Assembly: GCF_009857445.1 (NCBI RefSeq)
Contig: NZ_WWCN01000011.1
Location: 173,853 to 237,852 of the forward strand
Reading direction: 5' to 3'
From: Duganella flavida
Lineage (GTDB): Bacteria > Pseudomonadota > Gammaproteobacteria > Burkholderiales > Burkholderiaceae_D
Length of the DNA: 64,000 nt
The notes under the pieces are model-generated. The model made no database searches. It had not been told where the DNA came from and saw only the letters and a program-made list of their open reading frames with translations. Shown here piece after piece: positions 16,916 to 25,647 of this stretch. The position numbers and the translations under genes were made by a program. How positions within the stretch are numbered: position 1 is the first letter of the stretch; the number at the start of each line of letters is the position of its first letter.

Positions 16916-18634
16916 ATGAATTTACGCGACTTCAAAATCGGCGCTCGTTTGCGTATCGGTTTCGGCATTATTTTGCTGATCTTGGTCGCCATCGTGTTGA
17001 TGACCAACTACCTGAACTACAGCAATAAGAACAAGCTGACCCAGGGATTGGAAACCGCCACGGCCAAGAACCTGGAAGCCGGCACCATGAAGAGCGCCAT
17101 GCTGCAAACCGGTATCGCCATGCGTAATATCGGCCTGCAGTCGGACGTCAGCCTGATGCAGAAGGAAGAGCAGAAGGTGAAAGACCAGCGCGCCCGCTAT
17201 GAAAAAGCGCTGGCCGAACTGAAAGCCCAAAACCTGAGCGACGCCGAGAAAAAAATCCTGACCGATCTGGCGGCGCTGGACGCCGACACCGAGGCCGCCT
17301 TCAAGGAAGCCATCGGCCAGATTCTGGCGTTTAACAGCGAAGGCGGCGCGAAAGTGATTTCCGGCCGCATCGACCCGCTGAACACCCAGACCCTGGAACT
17401 GATTAACAAGCTGGTCGACATGCAGCAAGCCAGCGCCAAGGAAGTGATGGCCGGTTCGGTCACCGCCGACCGCAGCCTGATGGTAGTGCTGTTCGTGCTG
17501 GGCGGCGTCGCTGTGGCGCTGGGCGTTGCCTGCGCTACCGTGATCACCCGTTCGATTACCGTGCCGCTGTCGGGCGCAGTCGAAGTGGCGCAGAAAGTGG
17601 CGGCCGGCGAGCTGACCTCGCAAGTCCAGGTTGAAGGCCAGGATGAAACCAGCGAGCTGCTGCAAGCACTCAAGGACATGAACGAAAGCCTGGCCAAGAC
17701 CGTGGGCGATGTGCGCACCGGTACTGAACTGATCTCGACCGCCTCGCAGGAAATCGCTTTCGGCAATGCCGACCTGTCGGCCCGTACCGAATCGCAGGCC
17801 AGCTCGCTGGAAGAAACCGCGTCCTCGATGGAAGAACTGACCTCGACCGTGAAGCAGAACGCCGACAACGCCCGCCAGGCTAACCAGCTGGCGGTCACCG
17901 CCTCGTCGGTGGCGGAAAAGGGCGGCACCGTGGTGTCGCAGGTGGTGGAGACCATGGGCTCGATCACCGCATCGTCGCGCAAGATTGCCGACATTATTTC
18001 GGTCATTGACGGCATCGCCTTCCAGACCAACATCCTGGCGCTGAACGCGGCAGTGGAAGCCGCCCGCGCGGGCGAGCAGGGCCGCGGCTTTGCGGTGGTA
18101 GCGTCGGAAGTGCGTAACCTGGCCCAGCGGTCGGCGGGTGCAGCGAAAGAAATTAAAGAGCTGATTAGCGACTCGGTTGAGAAAGTCGACGCCGGCAGCA
18201 AGCTGGTGGATGAAGCTGGCCAGACCATGGACCTGATCGTGACGTCGATCCGCCAGGTGGCCGACATCATGGGCGAGATCACCGCCGCGACGCAGGAACA
18301 GAGCAACGGCATCGAGGAAGTCAACCAAGCCATCTCGCAGATGGACGAAATGACCCAGCAAAATGCCGCGCTGGTGGAAGAGGCTGCCGCTGCAGCGGAG
18401 AGCATGCAAGAGCAGGCCGAGTTGCTGTCGCAAGCGGTCAGCATCTTCAAGCTGTCGCATGACGACGCCGCGCGCCGTGCTGCACCGGCTCCGGCCGTGC
18501 GCCGTGCACCGGTCGCTGCTGCACCGGCCAAGGCTGCAGCGCCGGCCATCGCCGCACCGCGTCCGAAACCAGCAGCACCGAAGAAAGCCCCAGCCGCCGC
18601 TGCATCTGGCGGCGATGAGTGGGAAGAGTTTTAA
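16916..18634 (+). CDS. Methyl-accepting chemotaxis protein, Tsr/Tar class, with CheR-docking tail
   Basis: The 572-residue receptor has TM1 (about 10-32), a periplasmic four-helix-bundle sensor (4HB_MCP type, about 35-190), TM2 (about 190-212), a HAMP domain, and the coiled-coil signalling domain with the conserved tip FQTNILALNAAVEAARAGEQ. The C-terminus has an Ala/Pro/Lys-rich flexible linker that ends in EWEEF, an xWxxF pentapeptide that tethers CheR and CheB. Its place inside the che operon suggests it is a main receptor. The ligand cannot be read from the sequence. Confidence 0.94.
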   Translation: MNLRDFKIGARLRIGFGIILLILVAIVLMTNYLNYSNKNKLTQGLETATAKNLEAGTMKSAMLQTGIAMRNIGLQSDVSLMQKEEQKVKDQRARYEKALAELKAQNLSDAEKKILTDLAALDADTEAAFKEAIGQILAFNSEGGAKVISGRIDPLNTQTLELINKLVDMQQASAKEVMAGSVTADRSLMVVLFVLGGVAVALGVACATVITRSITVPLSGAVEVAQKVAAGELTSQVQVEGQDETSELLQALKDMNESLAKTVGDVRTGTELISTASQEIAFGNADLSARTESQASSLEETASSMEELTSTVKQNADNARQANQLAVTASSVAEKGGTVVSQVVETMGSITASSRKIADIISVIDGIAFQTNILALNAAVEAARAGEQGRGFAVVASEVRNLAQRSAGAAKEIKELISDSVEKVDAGSKLVDEAGQTMDLIVTSIRQVADIMGEITAATQEQSNGIEEVNQAISQMDEMTQQNAALVEEAAAAAESMQEQAELLSQAVSIFKLSHDDAARRAAPAPAVRRAPVAAAPAKAAAPAIAAPRPKPAAPKKAPAAAASGGDEWEEF

Positions 18635-18641
18635 GCGTTAC

Positions 18642-18704
18642 CGTCGCTCCCGCGTAAGCGGGAGTCCATGCTGAGTATGGATTCCCGCCTGCGCGGGAAC
18701 GACG
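18642..18704. repeat. REP-like imperfect inverted repeat in the che operon
   Basis: Arms at 18642-18669 and 18677-18704 (28 bp each) match as reverse complements at 24 positions, with the core TCCCGCG..AGCGGGA followed by TCCAT. This is the dispersed type often written as CGTCATTCCCGC...GCGGGAATCCA in beta- and gammaproteobacteria. It sits between the MCP gene and cheR and would form a hairpin in the operon mRNA. Confidence 0.85.
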
Positions 18705-18736
18705 TTGGCATAGTACGTCGAAAAAGGATTTAACAT

Positions 18737-19600
18737 ATGCCGCAATCAAAAGATACTGTCAAAGAATTTGACTTCAACGCCAAGGATTTCGAACGCGTTC
18801 GCGGCTTGATTTACAAGCGCGCCGGCATTTCGCTGGCCGACAGCAAGCAAGAGATGGTCTACAGCCGCCTTGCCCGTCGCCTGCGCGCCACCGGCATCGA
18901 TTCGTTTGCCAAATACCTCGACGACCTGGAAGCCGGCCGTCTCGGCGAAGAGTGGGAATCGTTCACCAACGCCCTCACCACCAACCTGACCTCGTTCTTC
19001 CGCGAGGCTCACCACTTCCCGCTGCTGGCCGAACACATCAAGGGCAAGCGCGAGCCGCTGACCATCTGGTGTTCCGCCAGCTCCACCGGCGAAGAGCCGT
19101 ACTCGATCGCCATGACGGTGTGCGAAGCGTTCAACACGCTCACGCCCAACTGCCAGATCATCGCCACCGACATCGACACCAACGTGCTGGCCCACGCGGC
19201 CAACGGCGTCTATACGATGGACCGGCTGGACAAGATGCTGCCCGAGCGCCAGCGCCGCTTTTTCCTGAAAGGCAAGGGCGACCGCGAAGGCCACGCCCGC
19301 GTGCGCCAGGAATTGCGCAATATGATCACGTTCAAGCAGCTGAATTTGCTGGCTGATGGTTGGCCGATCAGCGGCCAGTTCGACGTCATCTTCTGCCGCA
19401 ATGTGATGATTTATTTTGACAAAGCGACCCAGCGCAAGATTCTTTCGCGCTTCGTGCCGCTGATGAAACCGGATGCGCTGCTGTTCGCAGGGCACTCGGA
19501 GAACTTCCTGTATGTCTCGGAGTCGTTGAAACTGCGCGGCAAGACCGTCTACGAACTGGACGATAACGCTGCGGCCCGCAAAGCACCGCAACGCACATGA
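18737..19600 (+). CDS. cheR: Chemotaxis protein methyltransferase CheR
   Basis: The 287-residue protein has the small N-terminal all-helical CheR domain (about 12-80; FERVRGLIYKRAGISLADSK) and the Rossmann SAM-binding domain (about 85-280; WCSASSTGEEPYSIAM, ATDIDTNVLAHA, FDVIFCRNVMIYF). It methylates receptor glutamates using SAM and resets receptor sensitivity. The MCP encoded just upstream carries the CheR-docking pentapeptide. AAGGA precedes the start. Confidence 0.97.
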   Translation: MPQSKDTVKEFDFNAKDFERVRGLIYKRAGISLADSKQEMVYSRLARRLRATGIDSFAKYLDDLEAGRLGEEWESFTNALTTNLTSFFREAHHFPLLAEHIKGKREPLTIWCSASSTGEEPYSIAMTVCEAFNTLTPNCQIIATDIDTNVLAHAANGVYTMDRLDKMLPERQRRFFLKGKGDREGHARVRQELRNMITFKQLNLLADGWPISGQFDVIFCRNVMIYFDKATQRKILSRFVPLMKPDALLFAGHSENFLYVSESLKLRGKTVYELDDNAAARKAPQRT

Positions 19601-19609
19601 GAATAAAAC

Positions 19610-20209
19610 ATGGACCTCGAACAATTTGCCACGAACGTTTATTACGATAGGACGTTCGACTGCCAGGCGGCCAAGATTTTGCCGGGCGAGTACTACCACA
19701 CCAACAAGGACATGCTGATCGTGACCGTGCTGGGCTCTTGTGTGTCGGCCTGCATCCGCGACCGCACCACCGGCCTGGGCGGCATGAACCACTTCATGCT
19801 GCCCGATGGTGGCGGTGATGCTGGCAGCCCGGTGTCGGCCTCGGCCCGTTACGGCACCTACGCGATGGAGATCCTGATCAATGACTTGCTCAAGGCCGGC
19901 GCCAAGCGCGAAAATCTGGAAGCCAAGGTGTTTGGCGGCGGCGCGGTGCTGAAAGGCTTCACGGCGATTAACGTCGGCGAACGCAACGCCGCCTTCGTGC
20001 TGAATTTCCTGAAGGTGGAAAAAATCCGCGTGGTGGCGGAAGACTTGAACGATATTTATCCACGCAAGGTGTACTTCTTCCCACGCACCGGCAAGGTGCT
20101 GGTCAAGAAGCTGATGCAAAGCCATAACGACACCCTCGTTAAACGCGAAATCGAATACGCCAGCCGCCTTAAAGTGGCACCTGTGGGCGGTGAGATTGAC
20201 CTGTTCTAA
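19610..20209 (+). CDS. cheD: Chemoreceptor glutamine deamidase CheD
   Basis: The 199-residue CheD deamidates specific receptor glutamines. The catalytic cysteine lies in VTVLGSCVSACIRDR and the histidine in GGMNHFMLP, followed by GTYAMEILINDLLKAGA and KVFGGGAVL. It starts ten bases after cheR. The C-terminus, GGEIDLF, resembles the tail of the CheZ-like protein of this cluster. Confidence 0.96.
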   Translation: MDLEQFATNVYYDRTFDCQAAKILPGEYYHTNKDMLIVTVLGSCVSACIRDRTTGLGGMNHFMLPDGGGDAGSPVSASARYGTYAMEILINDLLKAGAKRENLEAKVFGGGAVLKGFTAINVGERNAAFVLNFLKVEKIRVVAEDLNDIYPRKVYFFPRTGKVLVKKLMQSHNDTLVKREIEYASRLKVAPVGGEIDLF

Positions 20210-20232
20210 ATGATTGAGAAGGTAGTACTGTG

Positions 20233-21309
20233 ATGAAGACCAAAGTCCTGGTGTGCGACGACTCCGCACTGATCCGCAGCGTGATGACTGAGATCATTAA
20301 TTCCCAGCCCGACATGGAAGTGGTCGGCGTGGCGCCCGACCCGCTGGTCGCGCGCGAACTGATCAAACAAACCAATCCCGACGTGCTGACGCTGGACGTC
20401 GAGATGCCGAAAATGGACGGCCTCGATTTTCTGGAAAAACTAATGCGCCTGCGGCCGATGCCGGTGGTGATGGTGTCCTCGCTGACCGAGCGCGGTTCCG
20501 AGATCACCATGCGCGCGCTGGAGCTGGGCGCGGTCGACTTCGTCACCAAGCCGAAGATTTCGATCCAGGCCGGCATGCGCGAATACACCGAGCTGATCAC
20601 CGATAAAATCCGCGCCGCCTCCAAGGCCCGGGTGCAGGCGCGCCGCCTGCCGCAGCCGGGCGCCGAGGGCCACGCTGCGACGCCGCTGTCGGCCTTGCGC
20701 AACCCGTTGCTGTCGTCGGAAAAACTGATCATCATCGGCGCCTCCACCGGCGGCACCGAGGCGATCCGCGAATTCCTGATGCAGATGCCGTCCGACTGCC
20801 CGGGCATCCTGATTACCCAGCACATGCCGGAAGGCTTCACCCGCTCGTTTGCCAAGCGGCTGGACTCGCTGTGCAAAATCTCGGTGCAGGAAGCCCAGGG
20901 CAATGAGCGTGTGCTGCCGGGGCACGCCTACATCGCGCCGGGCCACTCGCACCTGTACCTGACCCGTAGCGGCGCCAACTACATGACCCGCATCGACCAG
21001 GCCGAGCCGGTTAACCGCCACCGTCCGTCGGTGGATGTGCTGTTCCGTTCCGCCGCGCAGTGCGCCGGTAAAAATGCGGTTGGGGTTATCCTGACTGGCA
21101 TGGGCAAGGATGGCGCAGCCGGTATGTTGGAGATGAGGAACGCTGGGGCGTATAATTTTGCGCAGGACGAGGCAAGCTGCGTGGTATTCGGCATGCCGCG
21201 TGAGGCGATTGCAGTGGGAGCGGCGCATGAAATTGGCGCCTTGCAAGCACTGCCGGGCATGGTACTAGGTTATCTCGCACAGCACGGGATGCGCGCACTG
21301 CGTGTTTAA
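20233..21309 (+). CDS. cheB: Protein-glutamate methylesterase CheB
   Basis: The 358-residue protein has an N-terminal receiver (about 1-125, phospho-Asp in LTLDVEMPKMDGLDF) and a C-terminal methylesterase domain (about 165-350) with the Ser-His-Asp triad in IIGASTGGTEAI, ITQHMPEGF and LTGMGKDGAAGM. It removes receptor methyl groups when phosphorylated by CheA, opposing CheR. A GTG at 20230 directly before the ATG is an alternative start that adds one residue. GAGAAGG lies upstream. Confidence 0.96.
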   Translation: MKTKVLVCDDSALIRSVMTEIINSQPDMEVVGVAPDPLVARELIKQTNPDVLTLDVEMPKMDGLDFLEKLMRLRPMPVVMVSSLTERGSEITMRALELGAVDFVTKPKISIQAGMREYTELITDKIRAASKARVQARRLPQPGAEGHAATPLSALRNPLLSSEKLIIIGASTGGTEAIREFLMQMPSDCPGILITQHMPEGFTRSFAKRLDSLCKISVQEAQGNERVLPGHAYIAPGHSHLYLTRSGANYMTRIDQAEPVNRHRPSVDVLFRSAAQCAGKNAVGVILTGMGKDGAAGMLEMRNAGAYNFAQDEASCVVFGMPREAIAVGAAHEIGALQALPGMVLGYLAQHGMRALRV

Positions 21310-21432
21310 ATCACCAACTGTGACGTTTTACTGCTACTTTGTTCGCCTTCAAGCAACGAAAATGCTATCCTACAACTTGTTGCCAATTGTAGGCACTATT
21401 AACAACCGCGTAGAGAATCAACGGAGCAATTC

Positions 21433-21822
21433 ATGGCTGATCCAAAGATGAAATTTTTAGTTGTTGACGATTTTTCGACGATGCGTCGCATCGTCCGAAA
21501 TCTGTTAAAAGAACTGGGTTATGCCAATGTCGACGAGGCAGAAGATGGCGTGATGGCGCTGGCCAAGCTGCGTGCTGAGACGTTCGACTTCGTCGTGTCC
21601 GACTGGAACATGCCGAATATGGACGGTCTGACCATGTTGCAAAACATCCGTGCCGATCCAGCCCTGGCCAAACTGCCAGTGTTGATGGTGACTGCCGAAG
21701 CGAAAAAGGAAAACATCATCGCGGCGGCGCAAGCCGGCGCCAACGGCTACGTGGTGAAACCATTCACCGCAGCTACGCTGGACGAAAAACTGAACAAAAT
21801 CTTCGAAAAACTCGGAGCTTAA
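21433..21822 (+). CDS. cheY: Chemotaxis response regulator CheY (second copy)
   Basis: The 129-residue receiver is the close match to classical CheY: DDFSTMRRIVRNLL, phospho-Asp in VVSDWNMPNMDGL, Thr in LMVTAEAKKENI and Lys in YVVKPFT. CheY-P binds FliM to reverse the motor. It is separated from cheB by 123 bp, in which a 7-bp dyad (CCTACAA at 21369, TTGTAGG at 21387) may be an operator or weak hairpin. An EAL-like/HDOD protein follows rather than a typical cheZ. Confidence 0.95.
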   Translation: MADPKMKFLVVDDFSTMRRIVRNLLKELGYANVDEAEDGVMALAKLRAETFDFVVSDWNMPNMDGLTMLQNIRADPALAKLPVLMVTAEAKKENIIAAAQAGANGYVVKPFTAATLDEKLNKIFEKLGA

Positions 21823-21873
21823 TATTGTTGAGTAATAAAGCAGGTTCGCGGGTCTTGATTACGGGATAGTGCC

Positions 21874-23082
21874 ATGCACCAAACCAACTTCCTCGTCCGC
21901 GAACCCTTGCTTGACCCGAAACAACGGGTCGTAGGCTACGAACTGACGTGGCAGCAACCCTCGGCTGGCGACTCGACGCTTGATGCGCTGGAGTCGCTGG
22001 TGGGGTTTGTTGCCAGCCAAGTCCTCGATGAGGATGGCGGCTGGCTGCTGCGTGACAAGACTCTTTTCCTTGAAGCAGTGCCGGCGATGCTCTCGACCGA
22101 CGCGCTGCACGAATTGCCGCCACAGCACACCGTGCTGTCGATCAAGGCGGCTGAACTCGCAAATCCCGATACCATGGCTGCCGTGCAAGGCTTGCGCGCG
22201 GGCGGCGTTGGCGTCCTGTTGCGCGAGGCCGACCTGACCCGTATTGGCAGCCGCCTGTCGACCATGTCCTCATATGTGGAAATGCGCTTCACCGGTGCTG
22301 ATGTTGGCACGCAGGCGCGTACCTACGCGGCCTTGAAGCAGTCTTCGGTGGGCATGATTGCGCGTCCGGTCAGCAACTGGGCTGACTTTGACGCCTGCGC
22401 GGCGCTGGGACTGAACGCCTTCGTTGGCAAGCTGCACCTGACACCGCGTCCGTCGACCGATAGCAAGGGCCTGAATCCGGCCCAGACCATCATCATGCAG
22501 CTGATGCAGATGGTGCGGCAGAATGCTGACATCGCCCAGCTGGAGGCGGTGCTCAAGCGCGACGCCACCCTGTCGTACAAGCTGCTGCGCTTCATCAACT
22601 CGGCCGGTTTTGGCGCGGGCAGGGAAGTGCAGTCCTTGCGCCAGGCCCTGACCTTGCTGGGCTACACGCCGCTGTACCGCTGGCTGACCTTGCTGCTGGC
22701 AACGGCCAGTACCTCGGGCTATTCGCCGGTGCTGCTGGAAACGGCGGTGGTGCGCGGCCGCCTGGCTGAGCTGCTGGCGCAGTCGGCGCTGGGCAAGAGC
22801 GAGGCGGAGAATGTGTTCGTAGCGGGCATGTTCTCGCTGCTGGACCGGCTGCTGGGCATCCCGATGCAGGAAGTGCTGGCCAACATCCAGCTGTCCGACG
22901 ACGTGGTGACGGCGCTGCTGACGCGCAGCGGCAAATACGGCCCTTACCTGGCCCTGGCCGAAGCCTGCGAACTGAATTCCGACCTGGTGGCCTCGCTGGC
23001 CGCAACGCTGAAGTTGAGCCCGCTGGACGTCAACAAAGCCCACCTTTCGGCCCTGGCCTGGGCCCAAAACGTCGCTGCCTGA
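21874..23082 (+). CDS. Degenerate EAL plus HDOD signalling protein (YuxH type)
   Basis: The 402-residue protein pairs an N-terminal EAL-like barrel (about 5-190) with a C-terminal HDOD domain (about 195-390; SLRQALTLLGYTPLYRWLTLL). The catalytic EAL signature is not present (GYELTWQQ occupies an early conserved strand), so c-di-GMP cleavage is unlikely; such proteins bind partners or nucleotides. It starts 51 bp after cheY2 and probably closes the chemotaxis operon, linking motility to another signal. No cheZ is found after it. Confidence 0.8.
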   Translation: MHQTNFLVREPLLDPKQRVVGYELTWQQPSAGDSTLDALESLVGFVASQVLDEDGGWLLRDKTLFLEAVPAMLSTDALHELPPQHTVLSIKAAELANPDTMAAVQGLRAGGVGVLLREADLTRIGSRLSTMSSYVEMRFTGADVGTQARTYAALKQSSVGMIARPVSNWADFDACAALGLNAFVGKLHLTPRPSTDSKGLNPAQTIIMQLMQMVRQNADIAQLEAVLKRDATLSYKLLRFINSAGFGAGREVQSLRQALTLLGYTPLYRWLTLLLATASTSGYSPVLLETAVVRGRLAELLAQSALGKSEAENVFVAGMFSLLDRLLGIPMQEVLANIQLSDDVVTALLTRSGKYGPYLALAEACELNSDLVASLAATLKLSPLDVNKAHLSALAWAQNVAA

Positions 23083-23148
23083 TCTACATCAAACACTGAA
23101 CGTGTAGTCGTTGACGCCCCGGCTTGCGCGGCGCAAGATGGCTTCACT

Positions 23149-23544
23149 ATGAACGCCAATTCCGACAGAGAGTACATCGACAACAAGCTTGGCGACGTCC
23201 GCACCGCCGTTGACGACCTGCGCGTAACGATGAACGAGCGGTTTGATGCGCTACGCCAGACGATGGACGCACGGTTTACTGCCACCGACACCAAGATTGA
23301 TAGCATCGCCCCCAAAATCATCTCCGATTTTATAAAGTGGGGAGTCGGGCTGTTTGTTACCACGATCGCATTGAACGTGGCGTTAGTCAGCGTGGTATTG
23401 CATGTGGCGTTGCGGGAGCCGCCGCCATCACCGCCGCCCGCGGCGGCGCCGGTCCAGCCCATCAGCACGCCGTCAGTCATTATCCAGCTAACGCCGCAGG
23501 GCGCGACCGTGTTACCAGCCGCGCCGTCTGCGGCTAAGCCTTAG
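23149..23544 (+). CDS. Small coiled-coil membrane protein, not recognised
   Basis: The 131-residue protein has a hydrophilic helical N-terminus of heptad-like repeats (residues 5-50: VRTAVDDLRVTMNERFDALR, then QTMDARFTATDTKID), a single membrane helix (about 63-88), and a Pro/Ala-rich tail. This layout suggests a trimeric or dimeric coiled coil on the cytosolic side with a proline-rich periplasmic tail. It converges on panC and the two stops overlap by four bases. No function can be named. Confidence 0.6.
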   Translation: MNANSDREYIDNKLGDVRTAVDDLRVTMNERFDALRQTMDARFTATDTKIDSIAPKIISDFIKWGVGLFVTTIALNVALVSVVLHVALREPPPSPPPAAAPVQPISTPSVIIQLTPQGATVLPAAPSAAKP

Positions 23545-24380
23545 ATTTCCAGGTTGTCGATCAGGCGGGTCGAGCCGAGTTTGGCGGCGGCCAGCACCAC
23601 CAGCGGTGCGCCTTGCGCCAGGTCGCCGGCGTTCGGCGGTTGCAGGTCGTTGCGCTTGCGGATCGAGATGTAATCCGGCTTCCAGCCACGCTTGGCCAGA
23701 TCGTCCATCGCCTTGTGCTCCAGCTGGAACACGTCCAGATGCCCGGCGCGCACTTCATCCGCCACAGCATTCAGCGTTTGATACAGCGCCGGCGCCTCGG
23801 CACGCTCCGTCTCCGACAGATACATATTGCGCGACGACAGCGCTAGGCCGTCATCTGCACGCCAGGTATCGGCCGCGATAATCTCGGTTGGCATGGCAAA
23901 CTGGCGCGTCATGTTACGGATGATCATCAGCTGCTGGTAATCCTTCTTGCCAAATACGGCCACGCGCGGCTGCACGCACGAGAACAGCTTGGTCACCACC
24001 GTGCACACGCCGTTGAAGAAGCCCGGACGGAACTCGCCCTCCAGCGTATTGCCGAGGCCATCCGGCGGCTGCACGCGGTATTCCTGCGGCTCCGGATACA
24101 GATCCTTCTCGGTCGGCGCGAACAGCACGTACACGCCTTCCTTTTCCAGCTTCTCAACGTCAGCCTGGAAGGTGCGCGGGTATTTGTCGAAGTCCTCGTT
24201 CGGGCCGAACTGCAGGCGGTTGACGAAGATCGACGCCACCACAGGGTCGCCGTGCTTGCGCGCGAGGCGCATCAGCGACAGGTGGCCTTCGTGCAGATTG
24301 CCCATGGTCGGCACAAACGCGGTGCGCAGCTGGCCGCTCAGTTGGTCGCGCAATTCTTCAATCGAGGTGATGATTTTCAT
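23541..24380 (-). CDS. panC: Pantothenate synthetase
   Basis: The 279-residue enzyme joins pantoate and beta-alanine with ATP in coenzyme A synthesis. It has the nucleotidyltransferase fold with PTMGNLHEGHLSLMRLA (HxGH motif), FVNRLQFGPNEDFDKYPRT, VFGKKDYQQLMIIRNM and the KMSKS-like loop LALSSRNMYLS. It lies 26 bp downstream of scpA, a shared arrangement in this family. It acts in the cytosol. Confidence 0.97.
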   Translation of the reverse strand: MKIITSIEELRDQLSGQLRTAFVPTMGNLHEGHLSLMRLARKHGDPVVASIFVNRLQFGPNEDFDKYPRTFQADVEKLEKEGVYVLFAPTEKDLYPEPQEYRVQPPDGLGNTLEGEFRPGFFNGVCTVVTKLFSCVQPRVAVFGKKDYQQLMIIRNMTRQFAMPTEIIAADTWRADDGLALSSRNMYLSETERAEAPALYQTLNAVADEVRAGHLDVFQLEHKAMDDLAKRGWKPDYISIRKRNDLQPPNAGDLAQGAPLVVLAAAKLGSTRLIDNLEI

Positions 24381-24406
24381 GGTGTAGACTCATTCTGGTT
24401 GCCAGC

Positions 24407-25288
24407 TTACGCTGGCGAGTAGGCCAGTCGCACATAAATCGGTGCGAACGGTTCGGCCTGGGTAATTTCAATCAGGGTTTCTTTGGCCAGCTCCAGCAGC
24501 GCCACAAAATTGACCACCACCACCGGCACGCCGCCGGCGATGTCGAACAAGTCGGCAAATTCCACGAAGCGGCTCGATTGCAGGCGGCGCAGGATGCCGG
24601 TCATGTGCTCGCGTACCGACAACTCCTCGCGGCTGATTTTGTGGTGCTGGGTCAGCTTGGCGCGCTTCATCACGTCCAGCCAGGCTTGCTGCAAATCGAC
24701 TGGCGCCACCTCCGGCCAGGTCGGAATCAGGCTTTGCTCGATGAAGATCTGGGTGCGGACAAAATCGCGGTCGACTTGCGGGATCGTGTTCAGGTCGTAG
24801 GCGGCCAGCTTGATCTGTTCGTATTCCAGCAAGCGGCGCACCAGCTCGGCGCGCGGGTCGTCGGCCTCGATATCGAGATCGGCCTGGCGCTGCGGCAGCA
24901 GCATGCGCGACTTAATCTCGATCAGCATGGCCGCCATCAACAGGTATTCCGCTGCCAGCTCAAGGTTGGATAGGCGGATCTGGTCGACGTACTTCAGGTA
25001 TTGCAGCGTCAGCTGCGCCATCGGAATGTCGAGGATGTTGAAGTTTTGCTTGCGGATCAGGTAGAGCAGCAGGTCCAGCGGACCTTCGAACGCGTCGAGG
25101 AAAATTTCCAGCGCGTCGGGCGGGATATACAGATCGGTCGGCAGCTTGAGCAGCGGCTCACCGTAGAGGCGGGCATGGGCCGGGACTTCCGCCACGGCGG
25201 CATCGTTGGCCGCAATGTCACCAACCGGAAGGCCGTCATCGGCTTCCGGTACTGGCGGCGCCAAGTCAGCCGTATCGTCTGGCAACAT
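24407..25288 (-). CDS. scpA: Segregation and condensation protein A
   Basis: The 293-residue kleisin has an acidic N-terminal extension (about 1-55) and then the ScpA core that starts at LEIFLDAFEGPLDLLLYLIRKQNF and ends with the winged helix (LQSSRFVEFADLFD). It bridges the SMC dimer heads together with ScpB to condense and segregate chromosomes. scpB is not in the window. It lies between the DUF3460 gene and panC on the same strand. Confidence 0.94.
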   Translation of the reverse strand: MLPDDTADLAPPVPEADDGLPVGDIAANDAAVAEVPAHARLYGEPLLKLPTDLYIPPDALEIFLDAFEGPLDLLLYLIRKQNFNILDIPMAQLTLQYLKYVDQIRLSNLELAAEYLLMAAMLIEIKSRMLLPQRQADLDIEADDPRAELVRRLLEYEQIKLAAYDLNTIPQVDRDFVRTQIFIEQSLIPTWPEVAPVDLQQAWLDVMKRAKLTQHHKISREELSVREHMTGILRRLQSSRFVEFADLFDIAGGVPVVVVNFVALLELAKETLIEITQAEPFAPIYVRLAYSPA

Positions 25289-25309
25289 CCTTGCCGCCCC
25301 GCGCGTGTC

Positions 25310-25519
25310 TTAGACCTTGTTCTGGTAGACGTAAGCTTGTTGCTTGACGGCCGAGGCCAGCTGACGCTCTTGCTCATCCAGCGAGACCGGAGGACGATCC
25401 CACAGCAGCGCACGGCCTTGTTGTTGGCCAGCTTCAATGCCAGGATTCTTTTCCTTCAACGCCTTGATGAACAGGGTGTGCTCGGATTCGTACATCGAAT
25501 GTTGTTTAGAAAGTTTCAT
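25310..25519 (-). CDS. DUF3460 family protein
   Basis: The 69-residue protein matches the small DUF3460 family of betaproteobacteria (MYESEHTLFIKALKEKNPGIE, GRALLWDR, QAYVYQNKV). Its role is not known; in this group it is commonly found upstream of scpA and panC, as here, 21 bp before scpA. No membrane segment or signal is visible. Confidence 0.85.
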   Translation of the reverse strand: MKLSKQHSMYESEHTLFIKALKEKNPGIEAGQQQGRALLWDRPPVSLDEQERQLASAVKQQAYVYQNKV

Positions 25520-25647
25520 ATTATCTAAGTGGGTGGATCAGCAACGGCTATTTTACCGCGCCCCGGCGTTCCCGCGCTATTTCTATCGCTCGCCAGGCAC
25601 TGGTATCAGGTATGCTTTAGCCGATAATGTTGCAGCTTTTATAAAAA

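Noticed and set aside
16922..18549. Long minus-strand frames (512 and 450 aa) across the MCP
   Set aside because: Low-complexity antisense readings of the repetitive MCP signalling helix.
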